NCBI RefSeq assembly: GCF_030811215.1
Contig: NZ_JAUSQM010000001.1
Span: 310,001-374,000, forward strand
Direction of reading: 5' to 3'
Source of the DNA: Nocardioides massiliensis
Lineage (GTDB): Bacteria; Actinomycetota; Actinomycetes; Propionibacteriales; Nocardioidaceae
DNA: 64,000 nucleotides
In this document: piece after piece, positions 53,831 to 61,533 of the stretch
How positions within the stretch are numbered: the first letter of the stretch is position 1
How the letters are laid out: the number at the start of each line of letters is the position of its first letter
Translations under genes and position numbers: made by a program
Notes under the pieces: generated by a model
Seen by the model: the letters and a program-made list of their open reading frames with translations, nothing else
Databases searched by the model: none
What the model was told of the DNA's origin: nothing

Positions 53831-54607
53831 TCAGGCCCCGAAGCGGCGCTCGCGCTCGGCGTACGCCCGGACCGCGCGCAGGAAGTCGACGCGGCGGAAG
53901 TCGGGCCAGTAGGCCTCGCAGAAGTAGAACTCGCTGTGGGCGCTCTGCCACAGCAGGAAGCCGCCGAGGCGCTGCTCGCCAGAGGTGCGGATGACGAGGT
54001 CCGGATCCGGTTGGCCCTTGGTGTAGAGGTGCTCGGCGATGTGCTCGACGTCGAGGGTGGTGGCCAGCTCCTCGAGGGAGGTGCCGCGCTCGGCGTGCTC
54101 GGCGAGGAGGGCGCGTACGGCGTCGGCGATCTCGCGCCGTCCGCCGTACCCGACCGCGATGTTGACGATCATGCCCTCGACGTCGCGGGTCCGCTCGGCG
54201 GCGCTCTTGAGCCGGGCGGCAGTGGGGTCAGGCAGCAGGTCGAGCGCCCCCACGGGATGCAGCCGCCACCGGCCGGCCACCGCCAAGGCATCGACGACCT
54301 CCTCGATGATCTCCAGCAGCGGCTCGAGCTCGCGCGGCGGACGGTTGAGGTTGTCGGTGGAGAGCAGCCACAGGGTCACGACCTGGACGCCGACCTCCTC
54401 GCACCACGCGAGCAGCGGCTCGATGTTGGCGGCACCGGCACGGTGACCCGCCGCCGAGTCGCGGCCTACCGCGCGCGCCCAGCGTCGGTTACCGTCCAGC
54501 ATCACCCCGACGTGGCGCGGGATCCGATCTGCCGGCAGCTTGCGGGAGAGGCGCGCCTCGTAGGCCGGGTACAAGACCCGACGTACGCCCCTCTTCCAGT
54601 CGACCAC
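53831..54607 (-). CDS. Cis-prenyltransferase (isoprenyl diphosphate synthase)
   Basis: 258 aa from GTG at 54607; the longer frame upstream overlaps the divergent hlyIII promoter. The catalytic region [17 protein letters not shown] at about residue 38 has the Mg-binding Asp. [12 protein letters not shown] and [23 protein letters not shown] are cis-prenyltransferase signatures. By synteny with Rv1086 (from memory, next to hlyIII Rv1085c) it may make short-chain Z-farnesyl diphosphate rather than undecaprenyl diphosphate. The chain length cannot be read here. Confidence 0.9.
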   Translation of the reverse strand: MVDWKRGVRRVLYPAYEARLSRKLPADRIPRHVGVMLDGNRRWARAVGRDSAAGHRAGAANIEPLLAWCEEVGVQVVTLWLLSTDNLNRPPRELEPLLEIIEEVVDALAVAGRWRLHPVGALDLLPDPTAARLKSAAERTRDVEGMIVNIAVGYGGRREIADAVRALLAEHAERGTSLEELATTLDVEHIAEHLYTKGQPDPDLVIRTSGEQRLGGFLLWQSAHSEFYFCEAYWPDFRRVDFLRAVRAYAERERRFGA

Positions 54608-54662
54608 GATCCCCGATCGTACTCGTGTCGTTCGTTCTCGTGCCCTCGTTAGGATTCCCTCC

Positions 54663-55355
54663 GTGAACGCCGCTGCCCGATTCGACGAGCTGAAGGGTGA
54701 GGTCCGCGAGGCGATCGCCGACGTCAAGCCCAAGCTCCGCGGCTGGCTGCACGCCGTCACCGCCCCGCTCGCCCTGGCCGGTGGGATCGTGCTCGTGGTG
54801 CTGTCGCCCGACACGACCACCCGCATCGGGTCGGCCGTCTTCGCGGGCACCGCGCTGCTGCTCTTCGGGGTGTCGGCCGTCTACCACCGCGGCACCTGGT
54901 CGCCCAAGGTGTGGGCGTTCCTGCGCAGGTTCGACCACGCCAACATCTTCTTGCTGATCGCCGGCTCCTACACCCCGTTCACCCTCCTCCTGCTCGACGA
55001 CCCGCAGCGCACGATCCTGCTCGTCACGGTCTGGACCGGCGCCATCCTCGGGATGCTCTTCCGGGTGTTCTGGGCCGGCGCGCCGCGTTGGCTCTACACC
55101 CCGATCTACATCGCCCTCGGATGGGCGGCCGTCTTCTTCATCGGCGACTTCGCCGCCAGCGGGGGTGCTGCGGTGCTGACCCTGCTCGTCGTGGGCGGTG
55201 GTCTCTACACCCTCGGCGGCATCGTCTACGGACTGAAGCGGCCAGACCCGTCGCCGCGGTGGTTCGGCTTCCACGAGGTGTTCCACACGCTGACGATCGC
55301 GGCCTTCATCACGCACTACATCGGGGTGTCGATCGCGACGTACGCCCAGCGCTGA
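54663..55355 (+). CDS. Hemolysin III family (PAQR/TrhA) membrane protein
   Basis: 230 aa from GTG at 54663, with TAGGAT (54650-54655) 7 nt before it. Seven transmembrane helices are visible. The conserved metal-site residues are in VSAVYHRGTWS, FDHANIFLLIAGSYTPFTLL and FHEVFHTLTIAAFITHY. These proteins affect membrane lipid balance in bacteria and are only nominally hemolysins. It is divergent from the cis-prenyltransferase gene. Confidence 0.92.
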   Translation: MNAAARFDELKGEVREAIADVKPKLRGWLHAVTAPLALAGGIVLVVLSPDTTTRIGSAVFAGTALLLFGVSAVYHRGTWSPKVWAFLRRFDHANIFLLIAGSYTPFTLLLLDDPQRTILLVTVWTGAILGMLFRVFWAGAPRWLYTPIYIALGWAAVFFIGDFAASGGAAVLTLLVVGGGLYTLGGIVYGLKRPDPSPRWFGFHEVFHTLTIAAFITHYIGVSIATYAQR

Positions 55356-55367
55356 GCACCCTGGCCA

Positions 55368-55414
55368 CAACGATGTCGTGGGGTGTCACCGGGTGACAGC
55401 AGACGACATCGTTG
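55368..55414. terminator. Nested hairpin at a convergent junction
   Basis: CAACGATGTCGT (55368-55379) and ACGACATCGTTG (55403-55414) are perfect 12-bp arms. Inside them TGTCAC/GTGACA forms a second 6-bp stem with a 3-nt loop. It lies between hemolysin III and the opposing lipoprotein gene and has no T tail. Confidence 0.65.
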
Positions 55415-55417
55415 ACG

Positions 55418-56254
55418 TCAGTCCGGCGCTCCGACCTCCCGCGCGGGCCAGTACGAGCCGTCGAGCACGACGCGGTCGCCCAACGGCTCGGCGAGTGCGA
55501 CGGTACGGCGGACCACCGGGTTGCCGGGACACGTCACGGCGACGCCGGGGGGCTCTGACGAGAAGACGTCGTCGCTGGTCCAGGAGATCGTCACGGACTC
55601 AGCCGTCTCGACCACCGTCGGCTCGTGCAGGAAGCGGTCAGGATGGCGGGCGCTCGCGCACTGACGCTCTGAGACCCACACCGAGAGTGTGGACGACCTG
55701 CGGTCGAATCCGCCGCGGGGTGCCGACACCTCCACCCAAGAGACCTTCGGGTCCAACGCGGGCCCGAGCGTCGCACAGTTGCCCCACCCGACCACCTGCC
55801 AGCTGCCGTCGGAGCGCTCCTCGAGCGACACCGTCATCGCCCGGGCGCCGGGTCCGTCCTCGCCCCACTCACCGGTGGCGATCTCGACCCGCCGGGTGCC
55901 GCGCTCGCCCTCGGTCGCCAGCAGCATCCAGTCGTCGAGGGAGACGTCGCGCTCGGGGAGCCCCGCCGGCCGGTCCATCGGGTGGCGCCGCACCAGGTCC
56001 TCGAGCGCCTCGGTGACCGGCTCGGCTAGATCGGCGATCTCACCCCCGCCCGTCCGGAGGGTGAGCGCGGCGAAGGTGAGCCCGCCGCAGGTCAGGGCCG
56101 GACCCCCCTCCGCCGTCGGCAAGTCCCGGTCCGGTGGCGGGTCGGTGGCTGTCAGGTGGCCGGGGACCGACGCCGAGTCCGCCGTGCCGCATCCGGCGAG
56201 CAGCAGGGCGGCGGCACCGACGGCCACCCACCGACCAATTCGTAGGGCACGCAT
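55418..56254 (-). CDS. Hypothetical lipoprotein
   Basis: 278 aa from the ATG at 56254. The lipobox is LLLAGC (Cys22) followed by a Pro/Asp-rich linker. The mature region has conserved-looking cysteines (PALTCGGLTF, WGNCATLGP, SERQCASARH, VAVTCPGNP) that may form two disulfides, and a beta-rich pattern. No family was recognised. It follows the two flavin-type oxidoreductase genes by about 20 bp. Confidence 0.7.
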   Translation of the reverse strand: MRALRIGRWVAVGAAALLLAGCGTADSASVPGHLTATDPPPDRDLPTAEGGPALTCGGLTFAALTLRTGGGEIADLAEPVTEALEDLVRRHPMDRPAGLPERDVSLDDWMLLATEGERGTRRVEIATGEWGEDGPGARAMTVSLEERSDGSWQVVGWGNCATLGPALDPKVSWVEVSAPRGGFDRRSSTLSVWVSERQCASARHPDRFLHEPTVVETAESVTISWTSDDVFSSEPPGVAVTCPGNPVVRRTVALAEPLGDRVVLDGSYWPAREVGAPD

Positions 56255-56273
56255 GTCGTTGCGACGTCGCCCG

Positions 56274-56783
56274 TCAGGATCCGGTTCCCGTGACCGGCGT
56301 GAGCACGACGACGGGGATCTCCCGGTCGGTCCAGCGGGCGTACTTCTCGAAGTCGGCGTAGAGGTCGACGAGCTTCGGCCACAGCCGCGCGCGCTCGTCC
56401 GCGTCGGCGACGTGGGCGACGACCTCGAGGTCGCGGCGCCCCTTCAGGTGGACCCGCGTGCGCGGCGTGGCCTGCAGGTTGCGGAACCACTGCGGGTGCT
56501 GCGGGAGCCCGCCCTGGGAGCCGACGACCACCAGCCGCTCGCCGTCGCCCAGGTAGAGCAACGGCGTGGTGAAGAGCGTTCCGGACTTGCGCCCGCGGTG
56601 CTCGAGCAACAGGGTCGGCACGGGCCTGCGGAAGCCGGCTCCGATGCGCCAGTGGGATCCGATGCGTCCGTTGGTGAGCCGGAACGCCTTCACCTGCGCG
56701 CGGGACCCGAGCTTGATCAGCCGCGTCGTCCAGCGGGAGTCCAGGCCGGGCGGGCGCTCCTCGGGGAGCGCGAAGCGACCCAT
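56274..56783 (-). CDS. Nitroreductase/deazaflavin-dependent oxidoreductase family protein
   Basis: 169 aa from ATG at 56783, which overlaps the stop of the PPOX gene (TGATG). The split-barrel pattern PTLLLEHRGRKSGTLFTTPL, VVGSQGGLPQHPQWFRNLQA and TRVHLKGRRDLEVVAHVADA is that of the Ddn-type F420-binding family. It probably uses deazaflavin F420H2; the substrate is unknown. It is coupled to another F420-type enzyme upstream. Confidence 0.88.
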   Translation of the reverse strand: MGRFALPEERPPGLDSRWTTRLIKLGSRAQVKAFRLTNGRIGSHWRIGAGFRRPVPTLLLEHRGRKSGTLFTTPLLYLGDGERLVVVGSQGGLPQHPQWFRNLQATPRTRVHLKGRRDLEVVAHVADADERARLWPKLVDLYADFEKYARWTDREIPVVVLTPVTGTGS

Positions 56784-57289
56784 CAGCCCTGCTGGTAGGT
56801 CGCGGCGGTGCTGCCGCCGAGCGGGATCGGGTCGAGGCCGAGCTTGCGGTGGTCCCAGGAGCGGACGCGCTCGACGTCGAGCCGGACGGCGACGCGCTTG
56901 TGGAGCATCATCTCCACGAACGGCTTGGCGTCGTCGGTGTAGGGGCCGGTGTAGCGCTCCCAGACGTCGACGCCCACGGCGAAGAGCGCCTCGGGGTCGT
57001 CGACGACCTCGGCCCGGCCCTCGAAGGAGACGCCGCGCAGGGTGTCGTAGGTCAGACCGTCCTCGACGAGCACCGTCACGCGGGGGTCGCGCTGGAGGTT
57101 CTTGACCTTCTGCGCCTTGGCCTTGGTCTCGAACCAGATCGTGCCGTCGATCCAGGCGAACCACATCGCGACGGAGTGCGGGTGCCCCGTGGGGCCGATC
57201 GTGCTCAGGATCGCCGTACGCCGGCTGCTGACGAACGCGTCGATCTCCTCGTCGGACATGGTGATCTGCGAACGCTGGTTGACACCCAT
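56783..57289 (-). CDS. PPOX-class F420-dependent oxidoreductase
   Basis: 168 aa. The split-barrel flavin/F420 fold is seen in AILSTIGPTGHPHSVAMWFA, KVKNLQRDPRVTVLVEDG and the C-terminal VAVRLDVERVRSWDHRKLG. The family includes mycobacterial F420-dependent reductases and biliverdin-reductase-like proteins. It overlaps the Ddn-like gene downstream, so the two are translated together. Confidence 0.88.
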   Translation of the reverse strand: MGVNQRSQITMSDEEIDAFVSSRRTAILSTIGPTGHPHSVAMWFAWIDGTIWFETKAKAQKVKNLQRDPRVTVLVEDGLTYDTLRGVSFEGRAEVVDDPEALFAVGVDVWERYTGPYTDDAKPFVEMMLHKRVAVRLDVERVRSWDHRKLGLDPIPLGGSTAATYQQG

Positions 57290-57345
57290 GCGGGAGGCTC
57301 TCCTCGTACGTCGGGACGGCTTGGGCTCAACCTAGCGGCGAGACG

Positions 57346-57465
57346 TCACTGCGCGCAGGTGCATCGCTCCTCGGCCGGCACCCCGGCGAGGGCCTCCTCG
57401 ACGTGCTCCCCGCAGCCCGTCCACGTCGGCTTGCCGCAGCGGGAGCAGGTCACGCGCTGACACAT
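57346..57465 (-). CDS. Small cysteine-rich (zinc-ribbon-like) protein, 39 aa
   Basis: ATG at 57465 with GGAGG about 5 nt upstream opens a 40-codon frame. It begins MCQRVTCSRCGKPTWTGCG and ends EERCTCAQ. Six cysteines sit in CxxxxC, CxxC, GCG and CxC patterns, consistent with one zinc site. Very similar tiny proteins occur in many actinobacteria (from memory). The function is unknown. It lies divergent from thioredoxin and is easy to miss because of its size. Confidence 0.75.
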   Translation of the reverse strand: MCQRVTCSRCGKPTWTGCGEHVEEALAGVPAEERCTCAQ

Positions 57466-57503
57466 GGGTCCTCCGATCCGCCGGCCCGATGCCGGCCACT
57501 GTC

Positions 57504-57572
57504 CTGTCCACCTCGGCTGCCCCCTCGGCTGTCCACCTTGGCTGGGGCGGTGCTCGCTCCTACGGTAGTCAG
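57504..57572 (+). promoter_or_regulatory. Thioredoxin promoter with duplicated upstream box
   Basis: TTGGCT (57538-57543), 17 bp, TACGGT (57561-57566) and 6 bp lead to the ATG at 57573, which fits a leaderless promoter. CTGTCCACCTCGGCTG (57504-57519) is repeated as CTGTCCACCTTGGCTG (57529-57544), 25 bp apart. The second copy contains the -35 box. Confidence 0.6.
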
Positions 57573-57962
57573 ATGGCCACCACCGACCTGACCGCAGCCA
57601 CCTTCGAGCAGACCGTCATGGACAACGACATCGTCCTCGTCGACTTCTGGGCGTCCTGGTGCGGCCCGTGCCGCCAGTTCGCACCGACCTACGAGGCGGC
57701 GTCGGCCACCCACACCGACGTGGTGTTCGGCAAGGTCGACACCGAGGCGGAGCAGGCGCTGGCCGCCGCGGCCGAGATCAGCTCGATCCCGACGCTCATG
57801 GCGTTCCGCGAGGGGATCCTCGTCTTCTCCCAGCCCGGCGCCCTCCCCCCGGCCGCGCTCGAGCAGGTCGTCACGGCCGTCAAGGAGATCGACATGGACG
57901 ACGTACGCGCGCAGATCGCCGAGCACAACGCCCAGCAGGGCGACACGCAGCCGGAGGCGTGA
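57573..57962 (+). CDS. Thioredoxin family protein
   Basis: 129 aa from ATG at 57573. The active site WASWCGPCRQF has the redox pair Cys30 and Cys33. The cis-proline lies in ISSIPTLMAFREG, and the length is slightly over the usual 105-110 because of an acidic C-terminal tail (EHNAQQGDTQPEA). It is a cytosolic disulfide reductase. The neighbouring mca gene and mshB elsewhere show that mycothiol is the main small thiol here. Confidence 0.93.
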   Translation: MATTDLTAATFEQTVMDNDIVLVDFWASWCGPCRQFAPTYEAASATHTDVVFGKVDTEAEQALAAAAEISSIPTLMAFREGILVFSQPGALPPAALEQVVTAVKEIDMDDVRAQIAEHNAQQGDTQPEA

Positions 57963-57968
57963 GCCCCC

Positions 57969-58283
57969 TCAGGAGCCCGAGTCGCCCTCGGACCGCCGGT
58001 CCGGGAAGCGCGGGTCGGGCTCCTCAGCGACCTTGTCGGCGTCGACGTCGCCGTAGTGGTCGCGCGCGTTGCGCAGCCGGTGCACGAGGCTGAACGCCAG
58101 CGCCACCACGGCCACCGCCATGCCGATCCACAGCAGCAGCGCGGTCCAGCCGGCCTTGACCTCCGTGTCCTCGGGGACGGGGTCGAGCTGCGCCTGGTCC
58201 ATCGGAACCCACGCGAGCACATCAACGCTCGTCTGGGCGAGCAACGTCAGCAGACCGTGAGCGATGACGGGGTCGAGGGCCAT
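57969..58283 (-). CDS. Hypothetical small membrane protein next to mca
   Basis: 104 aa from ATG at 58283; ATG at 58202 would give 77 aa. One clear transmembrane segment (GWTALLLWIGMAVAVVALAFSL) lies in the middle. It is followed by a charged tail RNARDHYGDVDADKVAEE and DPRFPDRRSEGD. It lies about 40 bp downstream of mca in the same direction and may be cotranscribed. No function is known. Confidence 0.65.
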   Translation of the reverse strand: MALDPVIAHGLLTLLAQTSVDVLAWVPMDQAQLDPVPEDTEVKAGWTALLLWIGMAVAVVALAFSLVHRLRNARDHYGDVDADKVAEEPDPRFPDRRSEGDSGS

Positions 58284-58324
58284 ACCTCGATCATCCCACG
58301 CAGGACCAGGGGGCAGACCCGGGG

Positions 58325-59239
58325 TCAGGCCGGCAGACGTCCCTCGGCGAGCAGCTCGCGCACCCCGGCGAACAGGTCGTCCTCGGGCAGGTCGACCTCC
58401 ACCATGGTGCGGGCCAGCTCGAAGTCCTCGGTCGACCACGCCTCCTGGTGCACGTCCAGCGGGCAGGCGAACCACGCGCCGTCAGGGTCGATCTGCGTGG
58501 CGTGCGCGAGCAGCGCCCGGTCGCGGATCGGGAAGAACTCCGCGCACGGCACCTTCGTGGTGATCCGGGCCGCGTGCACCGGGTCGGGCTTCCAGGTCTC
58601 CAGCCGCTCGGCGTACGGCGACTCCAGCCCGCGCGCGACCATCGCGTCGTGCAGCGCCTGGGTGCGCTCGCGGTGGAACCCGTGGTGGTAGTAGAGCTTC
58701 AACGGCTGCCACGGCTCGCCCGCCTCGGGGTACGCCGTCCCGTCGCCGGCCGCCTCGAACGCCGCGACGCTGATGAGGTGGCACATGATGTGGTCGGGGT
58801 GCGGGTAGCCGCCGTTCTCGTCGTACGTCGTCATGACGTGCGGGCGGAACTCGCGGATCAACCGCACCAGCGGCGCGGCGGCCTCGGCGACGTCCATCGC
58901 CGCGAAGCAGCCCTCGGGCAGCGGCGGCTTCGGGTCGCCCTCGGGCCAGCCGGAGTCGACGAAGCCCAGCCAGTCCTGCTGGACGCCGAGGATCTCGCGG
59001 GCGGCGTCCATCTCCTCGCGCCGGATCTCGGAGATGTTCTCCCACACGTCGGGGCGGTCCATCTTGGGGTTCAGCACGGACCCGCGCTCACCCCCGGTGC
59101 AGGTCACCACGTGCACGTCGGCACCCTCCGCGACGTAGCGCGCCGTCGTGGCCGCACCCTTGCTCGACTCGTCGTCGGGATGGGCGTGGACATGCATGAG
59201 GCGCAGCCCCGTGGAGGGGCCGGACGGCTTGAGGGACAT
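58325..59239 (-). CDS. mca: Mycothiol S-conjugate amidase
   Basis: 304 aa from ATG at 59239. The LmbE-type zinc site is [20 protein letters not shown] with the later His in [18 protein letters not shown]-like [13 protein letters not shown] and a full-length C-terminus distinguish Mca from MshB. It cleaves mycothiol conjugates to release mercapturic acids and is a detoxification enzyme. TAGGAT lies 6 nt before the start, overlapping the -10 of the divergent DUF4307 gene. Confidence 0.93.
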   Translation of the reverse strand: MSLKPSGPSTGLRLMHVHAHPDDESSKGAATTARYVAEGADVHVVTCTGGERGSVLNPKMDRPDVWENISEIRREEMDAAREILGVQQDWLGFVDSGWPEGDPKPPLPEGCFAAMDVAEAAAPLVRLIREFRPHVMTTYDENGGYPHPDHIMCHLISVAAFEAAGDGTAYPEAGEPWQPLKLYYHHGFHRERTQALHDAMVARGLESPYAERLETWKPDPVHAARITTKVPCAEFFPIRDRALLAHATQIDPDGAWFACPLDVHQEAWSTEDFELARTMVEVDLPEDDLFAGVRELLAEGRLPA

Positions 59240-59262
59240 GTGGCAATCCTAGAATCGGACCC
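59240..59262. promoter_or_regulatory. Back-to-back overlapping promoters of mca and the DUF4307 gene
   Basis: Only 23 bp separate the two start codons. TAGGAT on the minus strand (59251-59246) and TAGAAT on the plus strand (59250-59255) share two base pairs. They lie 6 and 7 nt from their ATGs. Polymerase could hold only one at a time. Confidence 0.6.
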
Positions 59263-59673
59263 ATGACGACCAACGAGGCCCTGCTGCGCGAGCGCTACGG
59301 CCGTCGTCCCCGACGCCGGGCGTGGGTGCCGTTCGCCGTCGTCACCGCGGTCGTCGGACTGGGCTGGCTCGCCTGGACCGTCATCTTCCACAGCACCCCC
59401 GAGGTGCGCTCCGACATCGTCACGTGGTCCACCGGAGACGGCCGCACCGCTGATGCGCGCGTGTCGATCCAACGCCGTGACGCCGACGTCGAGGCCGAGT
59501 GCCTGCTGCGCGCGTCGGCCGTCGACCGCAGCGTCGTCGGGGAGACCAGCTTCACCATCGGGCCGGGCGGGCGGGAGAAGGACACCTACTCCGTCGCGAT
59601 CCGCACCGAGCGCCCAGCGACCGCCGTCGTCCTCGTGGGCTGTCGGACGAAGGACCAGCCGATCCGGCGGTGA
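59263..59673 (+). CDS. DUF4307 membrane protein
   Basis: 136 aa from ATG at 59263. A basic N-terminus (RERYGRRPRRRAW) precedes one transmembrane helix (VPFAVVTAVVGLGWLAWTVIF). The outer domain contains RVSIQRRDADVEAECLLRAS and AIRTERPATAVVLVGCRTKD. It matches the actinobacterial DUF4307 family found between mca and greA, as Rv1081c is. The function is unknown. Confidence 0.9.
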   Translation: MTTNEALLRERYGRRPRRRAWVPFAVVTAVVGLGWLAWTVIFHSTPEVRSDIVTWSTGDGRTADARVSIQRRDADVEAECLLRASAVDRSVVGETSFTIGPGGREKDTYSVAIRTERPATAVVLVGCRTKDQPIRR

Positions 59674-59695
59674 GGCTGGTAGCCTCGGCTACTTG

Positions 59696-59720
59696 GCCCC
59701 CGGCTTGCCGGGGGCTTTAT
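59696..59720 (+). terminator. Intrinsic terminator between DUF4307 and greA
   Basis: GCCCCCGG, loop CTTG, CCGGGGGC and then TTTAT form a classic GC stem with a short T tail. It directly follows the DUF4307 gene and is the only canonical intrinsic terminator I found by eye. Confidence 0.8.
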
Positions 59721-59814
59721 CAATCGCCCGCACGTCTGTCGCACTCGCGCAGATGGCACAGATCGCACCACCACAGGCAGCGACTCGCTGCTTCGTCAAC
59801 GTCAGGAGCTACCC

Positions 59815-60318
59815 GTGACCCAGTCGACGTCGGAAACCATCTGGCTGACCCGCGACGGCTACGACAAGCTCGTCGCCGAGCTCGAGGAGCTCAAGGGCCC
59901 CCGCCGTGCCGAGATCGTCGAGCGCATCAGCGCCGCGCGCGAGGAGGGCGACCTCAAGGAGAACGGCGGCTACCACGCTGCGCGCGAGGAGCAGGGCAAG
60001 CTCGAGGGCCGCATCCTGCAGCTCGAGGACACCCTGCGCCGTGCGCAGGTCGGGGAGACCCCCGCCGACGACGGGGTCGTCGAGCCGGGCATGAAGGTCA
60101 CCTACCGCTTCGTCGGGGACGACGAGGACGAGACCGAGGAGTTCCTGCTCGCCTCGCGCGAGCTCGAGACCGGCTCCGGCCTCACCGTCTACTCGCCGCA
60201 GTCCCCGCTGGGCTCGGCGATCACCGGCGCCCGCAAGGGCGACACCGTCAGCTACCTCGCGCCCAACGGCAAGACCCTCGAGGTCGAGATCGTCGACGCC
60301 GTTCCCTACACCGGCTGA
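59815..60318 (+). CDS. greA: Transcription elongation factor GreA
   Basis: 167 aa from GTG at 59815, with AGGAG 6 nt upstream. The N-terminal coiled coil (LTRDGYDKLVAELEELKG, AAREEGDLKENGGYHAAREE) carries the acidic tip that enters the polymerase secondary channel. The C-terminal FKBP-like domain includes SPQSPLGSAITGARKGDTV. It stimulates RNA cleavage in backtracked polymerase. It is convergent with ilvA. Confidence 0.95.
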   Translation: MTQSTSETIWLTRDGYDKLVAELEELKGPRRAEIVERISAAREEGDLKENGGYHAAREEQGKLEGRILQLEDTLRRAQVGETPADDGVVEPGMKVTYRFVGDDEDETEEFLLASRELETGSGLTVYSPQSPLGSAITGARKGDTVSYLAPNGKTLEVEIVDAVPYTG

Positions 60319-60321
60319 GCC

Positions 60322-61533
60322 TCACGCCACGGCGTACCCACGGGCCCGCAGTCTCGCCAGCACCTGCTCGGCGTGCTGCGGGCCTCGTGTCTCCAGCTGC
60401 AGCGTGACGACGACCTCGTCGAGGTGCAGCGAGGCCGAGGTGCGCTCATGGACGACGTCGAGGACGTTGGCCTGCGCCTCGGCCAGCTCCGCCAGGAGCG
60501 TCGCGAGCCCACCGGGGGCGTCGGGGATCCGCACCGTGCAGCCGAGGTAGCGACCGGCGGACGCCATGCCGTGGCGGATCACCCGCATCATCAGCAGCGG
60601 GTCGATGTTGCCGCCCGAGAGCACGGCGACCGTGGGCCCCTCCCAGCGACCCGGATCGTCGAGCAGCGCGGCGACCGCGGCGGCCCCGGCCGGCTCGAGG
60701 ACGAGCTTGGCCCGCTCGAGCGTGGAGAGCACCGCACGTGACAGCGCCTCCTCCCCCACGGTGACGACCTCGTCGACGTGCTCTCGGATCGCGGCGAACG
60801 GCACGTCGCCGGGCAGACCGACCGCGATGCCGTCGGCCATCGTGCTCATCTGCTCGACCGCGATCGGGTGGCCCGCGGCCAACGACGCGGGGTACGCCGC
60901 AGCACCCGCCGCCTGCACGGCCACCACGTGGACGTCGGGGCGGCGCAGCTTCACCGCGGCGGCGATACCGGCGACGAGGCCCCCGCCGCCGGTCGGGACG
61001 ACCACGGTGCGCACCTCGGGCGCCTGCTCGAGGATCTCCAGTCCACAGGTGGCCTGGCCCAGCACGATGTCGCGGTGGTCGTAGGGATGGACCAGCACGG
61101 CGCCGGTGTCGGCGGCGTACGCCCGGGCGGCGGCGAGCGCCTCGTCGACGGAGGCGCCGTGGAACTCGACCTCGGCGCCGTAGCCGCGGGTGGCGTTCTC
61201 CTTCGGGATCGGCGCGCCCACGGGCATGTAGACCCGCGCGTGGATGCCGAGCAGCCGGGCTGCGAGGGCGACACCCTGCGCGTGGTTGCCGGCACTGGCG
61301 GCGACCACGCCGTGGGCGCGCTCCTCGTCGGTCAGCCGCGCCATCCGCAGGTAGGCACCGCGGATCTTGAACGACCCGGTGCGCTGGAGGTTCTCGCACT
61401 TGAGCAGCACCGGGCTCCCAGCCAGCGCCGAGAGCCAGCGCGACTCCTCCATCGGCGTCTCGATGGCCACACCGCGCAGCGCCTCGCGTGCCTGCTCGAT
61501 CGCTGCGAGGTCCAGCCCGGCCGACGCGCTCAC
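60322..61533 (-). CDS. ilvA: Threonine ammonia-lyase (threonine dehydratase) with one ACT domain
   Basis: 403 aa from GTG at 61533, which overlaps the stop of the AI-2E-type permease gene (GTGA). The PLP-lysine motif is TGSFKIRGAYLRM at about residue 55, the glycine loop is VVPTGGGGLVAGIAAAV, and the C-terminal ~75 residues (CTVRIPDAPGGLATLLAELA) form an ACT domain. It converts threonine to 2-oxobutanoate and ammonia. The length fits the catabolic/short ilvA form with a single ACT. Confidence 0.93.
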   Translation of the reverse strand: MSASAGLDLAAIEQAREALRGVAIETPMEESRWLSALAGSPVLLKCENLQRTGSFKIRGAYLRMARLTDEERAHGVVAASAGNHAQGVALAARLLGIHARVYMPVGAPIPKENATRGYGAEVEFHGASVDEALAAARAYAADTGAVLVHPYDHRDIVLGQATCGLEILEQAPEVRTVVVPTGGGGLVAGIAAAVKLRRPDVHVVAVQAAGAAAYPASLAAGHPIAVEQMSTMADGIAVGLPGDVPFAAIREHVDEVVTVGEEALSRAVLSTLERAKLVLEPAGAAAVAALLDDPGRWEGPTVAVLSGGNIDPLLMMRVIRHGMASAGRYLGCTVRIPDAPGGLATLLAELAEAQANVLDVVHERTSASLHLDEVVVTLQLETRGPQHAEQVLARLRARGYAVA

